From positions 1 through 64,000 of the forward strand of contig CACIZB010000005.1 of NCBI GenBank assembly GCA_902591025.1: a stretch of 64,000 nt of DNA, given 5' to 3'. The stretch is from an uncultured Pelagibacteraceae bacterium. Its GTDB lineage: Bacteria > Pseudomonadota > Alphaproteobacteria > Pelagibacterales > Pelagibacteraceae. The notes beneath the pieces were generated by a model that was not told where the DNA came from, did not search any database, and worked only from the letters and a program-made list of their open reading frames with translations. The translations under genes and the position numbers were made by a program. Numbering within the stretch: position 1 is the stretch's first letter; every line of letters begins with the position of its first letter. Of the stretch, positions 27,655 through 40,722 are shown in pieces.

Positions 27655-28523
27655 TTATTTCTATTCAAAATATAATTCAGTGTTTCAGACAAATTTCTTG
27701 ATTTAGGTCCATATTTTCTTAATTTGCCATTTATTTTTAAAATTAAATTATTAGCATATTTAATAGTATTTTTGTATCCTAGTAAACTAATTAGAGTTGC
27801 TTTTCCTTTTTTTTTATCCTTTCCAGTTTTTTTTCCTGCAACAAGTATACTTCCTTTATAATCAATCAAATCATCAGCAACTTGAAATAACAAACCTATT
27901 TCGGCACCAATATTTTCAAATTTCTTAACATCATTTTTGTTTTTTTTCTTGATTATTAATGGTGCTGCGCAACAAAAACTAAAAAGTTTTCCTGTTTTTT
28001 TAATTTCCATCTCCTCAATCTTTTTTTGAGAAATTTTTTTACGTTCGTAATTTAAATCTAAATATTGTCCCCCTGCTATTCCAAGATGACCTGAGCTTTC
28101 AGAAATTTTATTTATTAAATCAATCTTTATTTTTTCTCCTACTCTTAAATCTTTATGACTTAAAATTTCAAAAGCCATTGTTAAAAGTGAATTTCCCGCT
28201 AAAACTGCAGTAGCTTCTCCAAATTTAATATGTGCTGAAGGTTTGCCTCTTCTTATAGTGTCATCATCCATACAAGGTAAATCGTCATGAATTAATGAAT
28301 ACGCATGAATACATTCAACTGCAGCACCAATAACGATAAGTGTCTTATAATCTAACTTAAATAGAGATCCAACATCAATCAAAATTTTTGATCTTATCTT
28401 TTTTCCTCCAGAAAATAGACCATATTTCATTGCAACTATCAAATTTGATTTTTTTTGTTTGGCAATAAAACTTTTCAAAAATAAATTTGTATCTTTCGCA
28501 ATTTTATTTAATTTTCTTTGCAT
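27651..28523 (-). CDS. ispA: Farnesyl (or geranyl) diphosphate synthase
   Basis: Short-chain prenyl diphosphate synthase of 290 aa. First aspartate motif [16 protein letters not shown] (DDxxxxD) and second [10 protein letters not shown] are clear, and GGKKIRSKI gives the isopentenyl diphosphate site. I take the ATG at 28523 ([10 protein letters not shown]), because a longer frame from 28568 would overlap xseB by 65 bases and add a lysine-rich stretch unlike the family. With this start the overlap with xseB is 20 bases. It is coupled to dxs downstream. Confidence 0.9.
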   Translation of the reverse strand: MQRKLNKIAKDTNLFLKSFIAKQKKSNLIVAMKYGLFSGGKKIRSKILIDVGSLFKLDYKTLIVIGAAVECIHAYSLIHDDLPCMDDDTIRRGKPSAHIKFGEATAVLAGNSLLTMAFEILSHKDLRVGEKIKIDLINKISESSGHLGIAGGQYLDLNYERKKISQKKIEEMEIKKTGKLFSFCCAAPLIIKKKNKNDVKKFENIGAEIGLLFQVADDLIDYKGSILVAGKKTGKDKKKGKATLISLLGYKNTIKYANNLILKINGKLRKYGPKSRNLSETLNYILNRNK

Positions 28524-28758
28524 AATTTTTTTGATTAATTTTGGATATCTTTTCTTTTGTTTTCTCATTTATTCTTTTATTATTCATTTGAAATTTTTTC
28601 TCAATTATATTGTTTAGTTTAATTAAATTTTGATACTTTTCTAAAGAGTTTCCTAAATCCTTTTGATTTTCCAATTCTTCAATCATCTTATTTGCCTCAG
28701 TGGTTAATTCCTCAAGAGATAATGAATTATAATCATTTGGTAAATTTTTATCTTTCAT
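28504..28758 (-). CDS. xseB: Exodeoxyribonuclease VII small subunit
   Basis: Helical 84-aa protein that forms exonuclease VII with XseA, degrading single-stranded DNA. The pattern SLEELTTEANKMIEELE and LEKYQNLIKL matches the XseB core (usually about 80 aa). The tail is unusually rich in lysine and asparagine. Identification leans partly on the xseB-ispA-dxs order. XseA is not in this window. It is divergent from tsaC over 20 bases. Confidence 0.82.
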   Translation of the reverse strand: MKDKNLPNDYNSLSLEELTTEANKMIEELENQKDLGNSLEKYQNLIKLNNIIEKKFQMNNKRINEKTKEKISKINQKNYAKKIK

Positions 28759-28778
28759 ATAATACTCTCAAATAATAC

Positions 28779-29711
28779 ATGAAAATTAATCTTGCAAATA
28801 TTAAAAAAGCAAAGAATCTCTTAAATAAAAGAGAGTGTGTTGCTATACCCACCGAAACTGTTTATGGAATTGCAGGAAATGCATATTCCGATACAGCATG
28901 TAAAAAAATATTTCGATTAAAAAATAGACCGGCGAAAAACCCTCTAATTGTTCATTATTATGATTTAAAAAAATTAAGAGATGATTGTGAATTAAATGAT
29001 AATTTTCTTAAATTATATAAAAAATTTTGTCCTGGTCCAATAACATTTGTTTTAAATCAAAAAAAAACTTCAAAAATTTCAAAAATCGCAACAAATAAAA
29101 AAAAAACTCTTGCTGTAAGATTTCCAAAACATCCTGTAACAAGAATACTATTGAAATATTTAAAATTTCCTATCGCAGCACCTAGTGCAAATATTTCCAC
29201 AAAAATTAGTGCAGTAACTTCCTCAGAAGTAAAAGAAGATTTTGGAAAAAAAATTAAGTATATACTTGAAGGTGGAAGATCATCAGATGGTATTGAGTCT
29301 ACAATTATTGATCTCAGAAAAAAACCGAAAATTTTAAGATTAGGTGCTTTAGAAATTGAGATTATCCAAAAAATTTTAAAGAAAAAAATTTCAATAAATA
29401 TAAATCCCTCTAAAATTTCTGCTCCTGGACAATTAAGAATTCATTATTCACCTGGAATTCCAATTAGACTTAATGTAAAAAAAATAAAAAAAGAGGAAGC
29501 TTTTTTACTATTTAAAAAAAATAAAATTAACAAAACAAACTACTATTTTTTAACAAAAAAGGGCAATTTAAAAGAGGCTGCAAAAAATCTTTACACTATT
29601 TTAAGAAAGATAAAAAAAGATAATTATAAATCTATAGCTGTAGGTAAAATCCCAAATAAGGGAATTGGCAAAACTATTAATGATAGATTATTGAGGGCCT
29701 CAAAATTTTAA
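28779..29711 (+). CDS. tsaC: Threonylcarbamoyl-AMP synthase, long Sua5 form
   Basis: Makes threonylcarbamoyl-AMP for the t6A37 modification of ANN-decoding tRNAs. The 310-aa protein has the YrdC domain (PTETVYGIAGNAY at residues 21-33, RLKNRPAKNPLIVH, the RFPKHPVTR strand, APSANISTK and the ESTIIDL region) plus a C-terminal Sua5 extension beginning near residue 225 (APGQLRIHYSPGIP). Two-domain Sua5 proteins are common in alphaproteobacteria. Its last base (TAATG-like) is shared with the start of the ABC ATPase gene. Confidence 0.9.
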   Translation: MKINLANIKKAKNLLNKRECVAIPTETVYGIAGNAYSDTACKKIFRLKNRPAKNPLIVHYYDLKKLRDDCELNDNFLKLYKKFCPGPITFVLNQKKTSKISKIATNKKKTLAVRFPKHPVTRILLKYLKFPIAAPSANISTKISAVTSSEVKEDFGKKIKYILEGGRSSDGIESTIIDLRKKPKILRLGALEIEIIQKILKKKISININPSKISAPGQLRIHYSPGIPIRLNVKKIKKEEAFLLFKKNKINKTNYYFLTKKGNLKEAAKNLYTILRKIKKDNYKSIAVGKIPNKGIGKTINDRLLRASKF

Positions 29712-30439
29712 TGACTATTCCTCTTGAAATAATTGATTTATCAAAAACTTATGACTCAAAAGAGGCTGTTAGAAATATTTCATTTAAATTAAATGAAAAT
29801 GAAATCATTGGAATTCTTGGACCTAATGGATGTGGTAAAACCACAACAATAGGTATGATACTTGGTTTGCTCAAGCCTACTAAAGGACAAGTTCTAATAA
29901 ACGGCATTGAAATTGAAAAACAAAGAGTTGAATTATTGAACAAATTAAATTTTATTTCACCATACATTGAGCTACCAAAAAAATTGACCGTAAAGCAGAA
30001 TCTAGAAGTTTATGGAAGACTTTATGATGTAAGAGAACTTGAAATTAAAATTGATTATCTTATAGAAAAATTAAGACTTAAAGAAATTTTTAACAAGATA
30101 ACAGGAGAACTTTCCTCTGGTCAAAAAAATAGGGTCAGTCTAGCTAAATCTATAATTAATGATCCATCAGTTCTTCTTCTCGATGAACCGACTGCATCTT
30201 TAGATCCTGAAACAGGAGATTTTGTACGAAGTTTTTTGGAGGAATACCAAAAAGAAAAGAAAACTTCTATTCTCCTTGCTTCACATAACATGGCAGAAGT
30301 TGAGAGATTATGTTCTTCAGTTCTTATGATGAATAAAGGATCGATTATTGATCAAGGGACTCCTGAGGATTTAATTAAGAAACACGGAAGAAGAAATATG
30401 GAGGAAGTTTTTTTGAAACTTACAAGAGATTTAGTATGA
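29711..30439 (+). CDS. ABC transporter ATP-binding protein
   Basis: Cytosolic ATPase of 242 aa for an ABC-2 type exporter. Walker A is GPNGCGKTT (residues 37-45), the signature is LSSGQKNRVSLAKS, Walker B is VLLLDEPTASLDP and the switch His is in LLASHNMAEVERLC. It overlaps both tsaC (1 base) and the permease (4 bases). The C-terminal MEEVFLKLTRD is typical of drug or polysaccharide export ATPases. The exported substrate is unknown. Confidence 0.93.
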   Translation: MTIPLEIIDLSKTYDSKEAVRNISFKLNENEIIGILGPNGCGKTTTIGMILGLLKPTKGQVLINGIEIEKQRVELLNKLNFISPYIELPKKLTVKQNLEVYGRLYDVRELEIKIDYLIEKLRLKEIFNKITGELSSGQKNRVSLAKSIINDPSVLLLDEPTASLDPETGDFVRSFLEEYQKEKKTSILLASHNMAEVERLCSSVLMMNKGSIIDQGTPEDLIKKHGRRNMEEVFLKLTRDLV

Positions 30440-31227
30440 GTCTAAATAAAATGTACGGACTTTTTTTAAGACATTTCTATCTCATCAAAAGTTCATTGCC
30501 AAGAGTTTTGGATTTGATTTATTGGCCAACAATACAAATTATTCTTTGGGGATTTATTTCCAAATTTTTTTCAATTTATAGTGATTATTACAATAATACA
30601 CTTGGAATAATTCTTACATGCGCAATTCTTTACGATATTCTTTTTAGATCTAGCATAAGTTTTAATATGCTTTTTTTAGAAGAAATCTGGAGTAGAAATT
30701 TTACGAATCTATTTATTGCTCCTTTGAAACTTAGAGAAATAATTATATCTTTAATTTTTACTGCTCTGATAAGAACATTAATTGGTTTAGTACCTGCAAT
30801 TATTTTAACGTCTCCATTGTTTGGAGTTTCGATTTTAAAATTGGGTTTCCCACTACTTATATTATTTTTAAGCTTATACATATTTGGTATTACACTAGGT
30901 TTATTTGTCAGCTCAGGTTTAATGAGATACGGACCATCCTTTGAAAATATAGCTTGGTCATCATTATTCTTACTTGCTCCATTAGGCTGTATCTACTATC
31001 CAATAGAAATCCTTCCTGAATTTTTCCAAGTAATTGCAAAAGGCTTACCATTAGTTTACATATTTGATGAAACAAGAAATATTTTGATAAACGGTATAGT
31101 AGATTATGAAAATATTAAGCAAGCTTATTTATTAAATTTAGTTTATCTAATTTTTGGAATAGGATTGTTTTATTTATCTTTTTTAAGAGCGAGGATAAAA
31201 GGGACATTAATAAATATGGGCGAATAA
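30436..31227 (+). CDS. ABC-2 type transporter permease
   Basis: Integral membrane protein of 263 aa with about six hydrophobic helices, no signal peptide, and the ABC-2 permease layout (an amphipathic N terminus, a VLDLIYWPTIQIILWGF helix, and a C-terminal LGCIYYPIEILPEFFQ motif before the last helices, where the substrate-linked ABC-2 signature usually falls). It overlaps the ATPase gene by 4 bases, so the two form a dimeric exporter. Its stop is one base from the 3' end of tRNA-Arg on the opposite strand. Substrate unknown. Confidence 0.9.
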   Translation: MSLNKMYGLFLRHFYLIKSSLPRVLDLIYWPTIQIILWGFISKFFSIYSDYYNNTLGIILTCAILYDILFRSSISFNMLFLEEIWSRNFTNLFIAPLKLREIIISLIFTALIRTLIGLVPAIILTSPLFGVSILKLGFPLLILFLSLYIFGITLGLFVSSGLMRYGPSFENIAWSSLFLLAPLGCIYYPIEILPEFFQVIAKGLPLVYIFDETRNILINGIVDYENIKQAYLLNLVYLIFGIGLFYLSFLRARIKGTLINMGE

Positions 31228-31228
31228 T

Positions 31229-31305
31229 TGGTGCGCCTGCTAGGAGTCGAACCCAGAACCTCCTGATCCGAAGTCAGGCGCTCTATCCAGTTGAGCTACA
31301 AGCGC
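31229..31305 (-). tRNA. tRNA-Arg, anticodon TCG
   Basis: Cloverleaf on the minus strand: acceptor GCGCTTG/CAGGCGC with a G-U pair at 5-68, discriminator A and encoded CCA. The anticodon stem CCTGA/TCAGG encloses CTTCGGA, so the anticodon is TCG (CGA codon, with wobble). D loop (GCTCAACTGGATAGAGC) and T arm (GGTTCGACTCC) are normal. The wobble base is T where the usual CGN-reading Arg tRNA has A34. Confidence 0.93.
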
Positions 31306-31328
31306 ATATCATATTAATATATCATTCT

Positions 31329-32309
31329 ATGGAAAAAAAAATAAATTTGACAGTTGATAAGACCGAAAATGAACTTCGTGTTGATATTTTCATCAAAAAA
31401 AGAGAAAATATCATCAGTCGAACAAGAATAAAAAATCTTATTCTAGATAACAAGTTAAGAATAAATAATAAGGTAATAACTGATCCATCAAAAAAAGTTT
31501 TTTTAAGTGATGAAATAAAATTAACCATTCCTGAACCAAAAAAAGCTTCCTTAAAACCTTATGAGTTTAATTTAGATATCGTATTTGAGGATAAAGATTT
31601 AATTGTTATAAACAAACCCTCTGGAATTGTAATGCATCCTGGTGCAGGTAATTTTGACAATACAATCGTAAATGCGCTTATGAATTATAGCAAAAATTCT
31701 TTTTCTAATATTGGAGGTGAACTAAGACCTGGAATAGTACACAGAATTGATAAAAATACATCTGGATTAATTGTTATTGCAAAAAATAATCAAACTCACG
31801 AGCACCTTTCTAATCAGTTTAATAAACATACAATTCAAAGAGTTTACCAATTATTAATCTGGGGTAAAGTTAGACCATCTAAAGGTAAAATAGAAACCTT
31901 TATTACAAGAAGTTCAAAAAATAGACAAATGATGGAGGTTAGTAACAATAAAGGAAAAAAAGCAATTACTAATTACAAAACTTTAGAAATTTTTGAAAAT
32001 AATTATATTCCAACTTTTAGTTTGTTAGAGTGTAAATTGGAAACAGGTCGAACTCATCAGATAAGAGTTCACATGAATTATTTAGGTCACAGCATAGTTG
32101 GTGATGATAAATATAAAAAAAGGTTTAAAAAATTTAAAAATATAGAGCCATCATTAGAGAAAATTTTAATGAAATTAAATAGGCAATTTCTGCACGCTAA
32201 AACATTGGGCTTTATACACCCAAAAAAAAATAAACAGATGATTTTTAACTCAATTTTACCAAATGAACTTGAAATAATACTAAAAACACTCAGAAATATA
32301 GGTAAATAA
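31329..32309 (+). CDS. rluD: RluD-type 23S rRNA pseudouridine synthase
   Basis: RluA-family enzyme of 326 aa, expected to convert uridines of 23S rRNA helix 69 to pseudouridine. The N-terminal S4 RNA-binding domain covers about residues 13-80. The catalytic Asp is in GIVHRIDKNTSGLIVIAK, near residue 141. The KPSGIVMHPGAG and CKLETGRTHQIRVHM motifs are present. RluD rather than RluC is favoured by the S4 domain, the position next to rpoH and the length, but the site specificity is inferred. Confidence 0.88.
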   Translation: MEKKINLTVDKTENELRVDIFIKKRENIISRTRIKNLILDNKLRINNKVITDPSKKVFLSDEIKLTIPEPKKASLKPYEFNLDIVFEDKDLIVINKPSGIVMHPGAGNFDNTIVNALMNYSKNSFSNIGGELRPGIVHRIDKNTSGLIVIAKNNQTHEHLSNQFNKHTIQRVYQLLIWGKVRPSKGKIETFITRSSKNRQMMEVSNNKGKKAITNYKTLEIFENNYIPTFSLLECKLETGRTHQIRVHMNYLGHSIVGDDKYKKRFKKFKNIEPSLEKILMKLNRQFLHAKTLGFIHPKKNKQMIFNSILPNELEIILKTLRNIGK

Positions 32310-32349
32310 AATATTGAAAAATTTTTAATATTAATTAGATAAAACGTAC

Positions 32350-35344
<2,995 letters not shown>

Positions 35345-35345
35345 T

Positions 35346-36671
35346 TTAATTAATTGTTTTGACAATAATATTAATACATTTTTTAAGAAGAATTTTATTT
35401 TTACTCTCACCCATAATTCGAATTTTTTGCTCAGTTCCAGATTTTCGAACTAAAATTCTGCCATTACCCTTGATTAATTTTTGGGCTTTTTTTATTGAAC
35501 TTATAACAGTTGATTTTGATAGTATATTTTCATTCTTTATTCCAATATTTTTTAGAATTTGTGGTGTTTTTTTAAAAACGTCGAAAAAATTACTAGCTTT
35601 TATATTCTTGTTTAAAGCTTGAACAACCTCTAAAGCAACTAGTAGTCCATCACCTGTTGTCGCATATTTACCTAAAATTATGTGCCCCGACTGTTCTCCA
35701 CCTAAATTAAATTTTTTTTTCTGCATAACTTCTTTCACATATCTATCACCTACATTTGCTCTTATAAATTTAATCTTTTTTTTTTCTAAAAATTTTTCTA
35801 GTCCATAATTAGACATTAAGGTACCTACAACTCCCCCTTTAAGAATTTTTCTTTTCTTCCATTGCAGAGCTAGAGCAGCTATAATTTGATCACCATCTAT
35901 AATCAAACCTTTCTCATCGCACATTATTATTCTATCTGCATCTCCATCTAATGAGATACCTAAGTCTGCTTTATGTTTTTTTACATATCTTCTAATTTTA
36001 ATAGGAAATGTCGACCCACAATTTTTGTTTATGTTAAAGCCATTAGGTTTGTTGCCTATAATTATTAACTTTGCACCAAGAGATTTTAACATTTTAGGGG
36101 CTGCCTTATATCCAGCGCCATTGGCACAATCCAAAACTATTTTCATATTTTTAAGTTTTAAATTTTTTGGAATTTTTTTTTTTAAAATTAAAAGATAATC
36201 ATCTGTGCCTGACTCCAGTCTTTTTACTCTACCCAAAAATTTTGGTTTAGATAATTGTTTTTCAATCTTTGTATCGATTAAATTTTCTATTTTTTTTTGA
36301 ATATTATCAGATAGTTTTAGTCCATCGGGGCCAAATAACTTTAAGCCATTATCTTTAAATAAGTTATGAGATGCTGTTATCATAATTCCTAGATTTGCTC
36401 TCATTGATTTAGTCAACATGGCAAGGCCATTTGTTGGTAATGGACCTAAAGTATAAACGTGCATTCCAGCTGAAGCCAGACCAGAAACAAGAGCAGGTTC
36501 AAGTGCATAGCCCGATAGCCTGGTGTCCTTTGCAATAATTGCAGTCTGTTTTTTTTTTTTTAAATTTGTAAAATAGTTACCTGCAGCTAATCCAAATTTA
36601 AAAAACATATCTCCATTAATGTTCGTGCTGTTTACATAGCCTCTTATTCCATCTGTCCCAAAATATTTCAT
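35346..36671 (-). CDS. glmM: Phosphoglucosamine mutase
   Basis: Converts glucosamine 6-phosphate to glucosamine 1-phosphate on the way to UDP-GlcNAc for peptidoglycan and lipid A. The 441-aa protein begins KYFGTDGIRG. The phosphoserine is S101 in ITASHN, the metal loop is SLDGDADR near residue 240, the sugar loop GEQSGH is near 328 and the phosphate-binding RKSGTEQKIR is at the C terminus. It is 3 bases downstream of folP, and ftsH-folP-glmM is a widely conserved order. Confidence 0.97.
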   Translation of the reverse strand: MKYFGTDGIRGYVNSTNINGDMFFKFGLAAGNYFTNLKKKKQTAIIAKDTRLSGYALEPALVSGLASAGMHVYTLGPLPTNGLAMLTKSMRANLGIMITASHNLFKDNGLKLFGPDGLKLSDNIQKKIENLIDTKIEKQLSKPKFLGRVKRLESGTDDYLLILKKKIPKNLKLKNMKIVLDCANGAGYKAAPKMLKSLGAKLIIIGNKPNGFNINKNCGSTFPIKIRRYVKKHKADLGISLDGDADRIIMCDEKGLIIDGDQIIAALALQWKKRKILKGGVVGTLMSNYGLEKFLEKKKIKFIRANVGDRYVKEVMQKKKFNLGGEQSGHIILGKYATTGDGLLVALEVVQALNKNIKASNFFDVFKKTPQILKNIGIKNENILSKSTVISSIKKAQKLIKGNGRILVRKSGTEQKIRIMGESKNKILLKKCINIIVKTIN

Positions 36672-36674
36672 ATC

Positions 36675-37724
36675 TTATTTAATTAATTCCTTAAATACAC
36701 TAAAGCTTTGATTTATCTCATTAACATCGTGTACTCTCAATATTTGAACTCCTTGCATCATAGCAAAAATACTCGAACCAATAGTTCCTCCTGTTCGTAA
36801 AGTGCTATCGTTAGAACCAGATAGATCTTTTATAAATCTTTTTCTAGATATACCAAGCAATATAGGGAATCCTAAAGAATGGTAAATTGATATATTCCTT
36901 AAAATTGTCATATTATGTTTCAAATTTTTTCCAAAACCTATTCCAGGATCTAAAATTATATTGTTGTGTTTAATGCCAGCTTTTCTTAAATCTTTGATTT
37001 TTTTTTCAAAAAAATCGTAAATATCTAATAAAACATTTTTATACTTTGGTTTATTCTGCATAACATCTGGGTTACCGAGTGAGTGTTGTAATACAAATGG
37101 AGTCTTATATTTTTTTAATATCTTTATAGAGTTTTTATCATAACTTAAACCAGATACGTCATTAATTAACTTAACTCCTAAATTAATACCTTTTTCCATT
37201 ATTTCTGATTTTCTAGTATCAAGGGAGATTACTTGCCTTTTCCTAATTTTATTCATAACATTTTTAATTCTTCCCCATTCTTTATCCAGGCTTATAGCTT
37301 TTGATCCAGGTCGAGTAGACTCTCCTCCAATATCAACAAGATCTGCTCCACATTTAAAAAGGTAACACAATTGTTTTTCTGCTAAATCTTTTTTATAAAA
37401 CTTTCCTCCATCAGAAAAACTATCAGGTGTGATATTCAAAATACCCATGATGATTGGTATTTTTTTAAAATCCAGATTTATAAAATTTTTTTTTGATCTT
37501 ATGATAGTATTAATATCATTTTTAATTATCTTTCTTAATTTGCTTGGTAAATGATTTATATGTTTTATTGATATTAATTTTTTTGATTTTCTTGAAATTA
37601 TTTCAATTTTATCGAATGAAATACTTTCATTCCCATTTAGAGGTAACGTTTTTTTTGACTTTACTAAATATTTTGATTTTGATCCGTAGTAGAAATTACA
37701 CACTCTAGTGTAATATCTGAGCAT
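36675..37724 (-). CDS. folP: Dihydropteroate synthase with N-terminal extension
   Basis: Joins p-aminobenzoate to the pterin diphosphate in folate synthesis. The catalytic barrel starts near residue 90 with IMGILNITPDSFSDGG, followed by GADLVDIGGESTRPGS, the LINDVSG strand, DPGIGFGK and GISRKRFI. The protein is 349 aa against about 280 for enteric FolP: the first 90 residues are an extra lysine-rich segment that begins with YYTRVCNFYYG. A comparable extension (tyrosine-rich start, then a small domain) occurs in other alphaproteobacteria, so it is probably genuine. It lies 5 bases after ftsH. Confidence 0.94.
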   Translation of the reverse strand: MLRYYTRVCNFYYGSKSKYLVKSKKTLPLNGNESISFDKIEIISRKSKKLISIKHINHLPSKLRKIIKNDINTIIRSKKNFINLDFKKIPIIMGILNITPDSFSDGGKFYKKDLAEKQLCYLFKCGADLVDIGGESTRPGSKAISLDKEWGRIKNVMNKIRKRQVISLDTRKSEIMEKGINLGVKLINDVSGLSYDKNSIKILKKYKTPFVLQHSLGNPDVMQNKPKYKNVLLDIYDFFEKKIKDLRKAGIKHNNIILDPGIGFGKNLKHNMTILRNISIYHSLGFPILLGISRKRFIKDLSGSNDSTLRTGGTIGSSIFAMMQGVQILRVHDVNEINQSFSVFKELIK

Positions 37725-37729
37725 CTAAA

Positions 37730-39631
37730 TTAATGTATAATCTTAGGTTTTAAACCCATAGCATCAAATGCTGAGCCTTTTTTATCTTCAACTTTTAAGT
37801 CTTGTTTATCAGCTGGATAAATATTCTTATTAATTATATTTTCTATTTCTTCCCCTGTTAAAGTTTCATAAGTAATAAGAGCCTTTGCAATTTTATGCAA
37901 ATCATCAATCTTTTCAGTTAGAATTTGTCTTGCCTTATTGTAACCTTCATCAACTAATTTTCTAATTTCTTTATCAATTTTTTGAGCAACTTCTTCGGAT
38001 ACAGACTGTGTTTGAGTTACAGATCTTCCTAAAAATACTTCTTCTTGATTTTCTCCATATTCAACAGGTCCCATTTCTTCGCTCATCCCATATTTTGTTA
38101 CCATAGCGCGTGCTAGTTGAGTGGCTTGATTTATATCGGATCCAGTACCGCCACCTGCGCCAGTAGATATATTGTCTTTTCCAAAAATTACTTCCTCTGC
38201 AACTCTTCCCCCAAAACACACAGCTAATCTAGCTTTCAAATACTTAATCGAGTGTCCATGCTTATCTCTCTCCGGTAAATTCATAACCATACCTAGTGCT
38301 CGTCCTCTAGGTATAATAGTTGCTTTATGGATTGGATCATAACTAGGCATATTAAAAGAGACTAAAGCATGCCCTCCTTCATGATATGCTGTTAATTTTT
38401 TTTCCTCTTCAGTCATAACCATTGATCGTCTTTCAGCGCCCATCATTACTTTATCTTTCGCTTCTTCAAATTCGTTTAGAGTAACAATTCTTTTATTTTT
38501 TCTTGCGGCAAGTAAAGCAGACTCATTAACTAAATTGGCAAGATCTGCACCTGAAAAACCTGGAGTTCCTCTTGCAACTGTTCGTAAGTTTACATCAGGA
38601 GCCATTTTAATTTTTTTCACGTGCACTTTAAGAATTTTTTCTCTTCCAATTATATCGGGATTAGAAACGACAACTTGTCTATCAAACCTACCTGGTCTTA
38701 ATAATGCAGGATCAAGCACATCTGGTCTGTTAGTAGCTGCAATTATTATTACACCTTCATTAGTATCAAAGCCATCCATCTCAACTAAAAGTTGGTTAAG
38801 TGTTTGCTCTCTTTCGTCATTTCCTCCACCCAAGCCAGCACCTCTACTTCTTCCAACTGCATCAATTTCATCAATAAAAATAATACAAGGAGAATTCTTT
38901 TTCCCTTGTTCAAACATATCTCTCACTCTTGAAGCTCCGACTCCAACAAACATTTCTACAAAGTCTGATCCCGAAATCGTAAAAAAAGGAACACCAGCTT
39001 CTCCAGCGATTGCTCTAGCTAATAAAGTTTTTCCTGTCCCTGGGGGTCCAACTAACAATGCCCCTCTAGGAATTTTACCACCAAGGCGACTAAATTTTTT
39101 TGGATCTTTTAGAAATTCTACAATTTCTTCAACTTCTTCTTTTGCTTCCTCTACGCCAGCAACATCATTAAAAGTAACTTTTCCTTTCAATTCATTCATC
39201 ATTTTTGCTTTTGATCTTCCAAAACCCATTGCCCCACCTTTTCCTCCTTGCATTTGTCTCATAAAAAAAATCCAAACAGCAATTAGTAATAACATTGGAA
39301 ACCAGGATAATAATACGCCAAACAAAGATGGCATTTTTTCTTGTATCGGTGCTGCAGAAATACTTACACCTTTTTCAGATAATTTTTCTATTAAATTTGG
39401 GTCATTTGGAGCATATGTCTTAAAACTATTTCCATTTGAGTAGACCCCTTTTATATTATTCCCTTGGATCTCTACCTTAACAACTTCTCCATTATCTACA
39501 GAATTTAAAAATTCAGAAAATATAACTTGGTCTCCCCCTTTCATATTAGGTTGAGGTCCTTTAAACATATTGTATAAACCAATAGTTAAAAAGACTATTA
39601 TTGCCCACATAGCTATATTTTTTAAATTCAT
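37730..39631 (-). CDS. ftsH: ATP-dependent zinc metalloprotease FtsH
   Basis: Inner-membrane AAA+ protease that degrades misfolded membrane proteins and short-lived regulators such as RpoH and LpxC. The 633-aa protein has transmembrane helices at about residues 6-22 and 105-123 with a periplasmic domain between, Walker A GPPGTGKT (195-202), Walker [13 protein letters not shown], the arginine-finger region RPGRFDRQ and the zinc site HEGGH near residue 417. A perfect -10-like TATAAT lies on the minus strand at 39650-39655, but no good -35 box was seen. rpoH, its usual regulator and substrate, is in this window. Confidence 0.97.
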   Translation of the reverse strand: MNLKNIAMWAIIVFLTIGLYNMFKGPQPNMKGGDQVIFSEFLNSVDNGEVVKVEIQGNNIKGVYSNGNSFKTYAPNDPNLIEKLSEKGVSISAAPIQEKMPSLFGVLLSWFPMLLLIAVWIFFMRQMQGGKGGAMGFGRSKAKMMNELKGKVTFNDVAGVEEAKEEVEEIVEFLKDPKKFSRLGGKIPRGALLVGPPGTGKTLLARAIAGEAGVPFFTISGSDFVEMFVGVGASRVRDMFEQGKKNSPCIIFIDEIDAVGRSRGAGLGGGNDEREQTLNQLLVEMDGFDTNEGVIIIAATNRPDVLDPALLRPGRFDRQVVVSNPDIIGREKILKVHVKKIKMAPDVNLRTVARGTPGFSGADLANLVNESALLAARKNKRIVTLNEFEEAKDKVMMGAERRSMVMTEEEKKLTAYHEGGHALVSFNMPSYDPIHKATIIPRGRALGMVMNLPERDKHGHSIKYLKARLAVCFGGRVAEEVIFGKDNISTGAGGGTGSDINQATQLARAMVTKYGMSEEMGPVEYGENQEEVFLGRSVTQTQSVSEEVAQKIDKEIRKLVDEGYNKARQILTEKIDDLHKIAKALITYETLTGEEIENIINKNIYPADKQDLKVEDKKGSAFDAMGLKPKIIH

Positions 39632-39693
39632 AGATATAAAGTAATAATTATTATAGATTAAACAAGTGACAAATTAGTCTAAATAACAATTAT

Positions 39694-40722
39694 TTATCGC
39701 TCCTTTAAGATTATCACAGTTTGGTTAACTTTTTTGATGATGCAACCTCCCAATGTTGCTTTATATAAATTATTGTTAATTATTCCATCAATAATTTTGG
39801 CAAGTTTTTTACCCCTAACCGAATAATATTTCTTGCCAATAAGCCTTAAGGAGTCTGAAAAAGAGCGGAAAACTACCTCATATGGTCGATTGAAAAAATT
39901 ATCATTTAAAAATAATTGATTTTTTTGATTATTTAAATAAGTGTTTTTTTCTAGATTTTCTTTAACATAAAATCTTACAACCTCGTTTGAGTGCCTCAGA
40001 TTATTTAAAGTAATAGAAAATTTTTTTTGATCTAAACCGTTTAGCTTTAGTTTTTCTAAAAATTTTCTAATTTTTACTCTTTGAAATTTTTCATCCTCAT
40101 TGTATGGATCTAAAACGTAAAAATTAAATACATATTTTGCTATATATATTAAGTCCTTTTTTTGTTGATTTAACAAAGGTCTTAATAGATTAACGTTATT
40201 GATATGTGTTTTTTTGTTTAAAGATATCAAGCCTTTTAATCCGCTCCCCCTCAAAATTCTTATAAAAAAATTTTCAAATAAATCCTCTTGATGATGTCCT
40301 AAAAGAATATTATTAATTTTAAAATAATTACACTTGCTCATTAATAACTCATATCTTTTTTTCCTAGCAAGTGATTGTATGTTCTTTGTTGGTTTTTTAC
40401 CATTCCATGACAAAATTTCAGCACTAATTGATAATCTTTTTAAAACACTTTTGACTTTCTTTGCCTCTTGACTAGAGTTTGATCTCAGTTTGTGATTTAT
40501 AATAAAAAATTTTGCTTTTAGCTTATTTTTAATAGAATAAATTTTAGCTAAAAAAGCTAGGGCTAAACTGTCAGGTCCCCCAGATACTGCTACGATAAAA
40601 TTTTGATTTAAATCTAAAGACTTTTCAAAGTTTTTATAAATTTTATTTACTCTTTTATTATCTAACTTATCTTTAAAAAGTTTAGGAATTTTGTTTTTTG
40701 CACTCAAATTTTTGAGACTCAT
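39694..40722 (-). CDS. tilS: tRNA(Ile)-lysidine synthase
   Basis: Converts C34 of tRNA-Ile(CAU) to lysidine so that it reads AUA. The PP-loop AVSGGPDSLALAF (SGGPDS at residues 47-52) binds ATP, and GHHQEDLFENFFIRILRGSG near residue 145 is a second family motif. The protein is 342 aa; the C-terminal substrate domains are shortened relative to E. coli TilS (432 aa) but close to the compact type. The start overlaps the end of cpoB by 41 bases; a later start would cut only a variable N-terminal tail. AUA is a common Ile codon in this AT-rich genome, so the enzyme is essential. Confidence 0.93.
   Translation of the reverse strand: MSLKNLSAKNKIPKLFKDKLDNKRVNKIYKNFEKSLDLNQNFIVAVSGGPDSLALAFLAKIYSIKNKLKAKFFIINHKLRSNSSQEAKKVKSVLKRLSISAEILSWNGKKPTKNIQSLARKKRYELLMSKCNYFKINNILLGHHQEDLFENFFIRILRGSGLKGLISLNKKTHINNVNLLRPLLNQQKKDLIYIAKYVFNFYVLDPYNEDEKFQRVKIRKFLEKLKLNGLDQKKFSITLNNLRHSNEVVRFYVKENLEKNTYLNNQKNQLFLNDNFFNRPYEVVFRSFSDSLRLIGKKYYSVRGKKLAKIIDGIINNNLYKATLGGCIIKKVNQTVIILKER

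Noticed and set aside
32310-32349. Thermosensor RNA in the rpoH leader
   Set aside because: The AATATT repeat is short, imperfect and AT-only; such repeats arise by chance at this base composition and do not mask a clear ribosome site.
38535-39443. 302-codon rightward ORF opposite ftsH
   Set aside because: It is a shadow frame of a clear FtsH gene; its translation is serine/proline-rich with no domain pattern.
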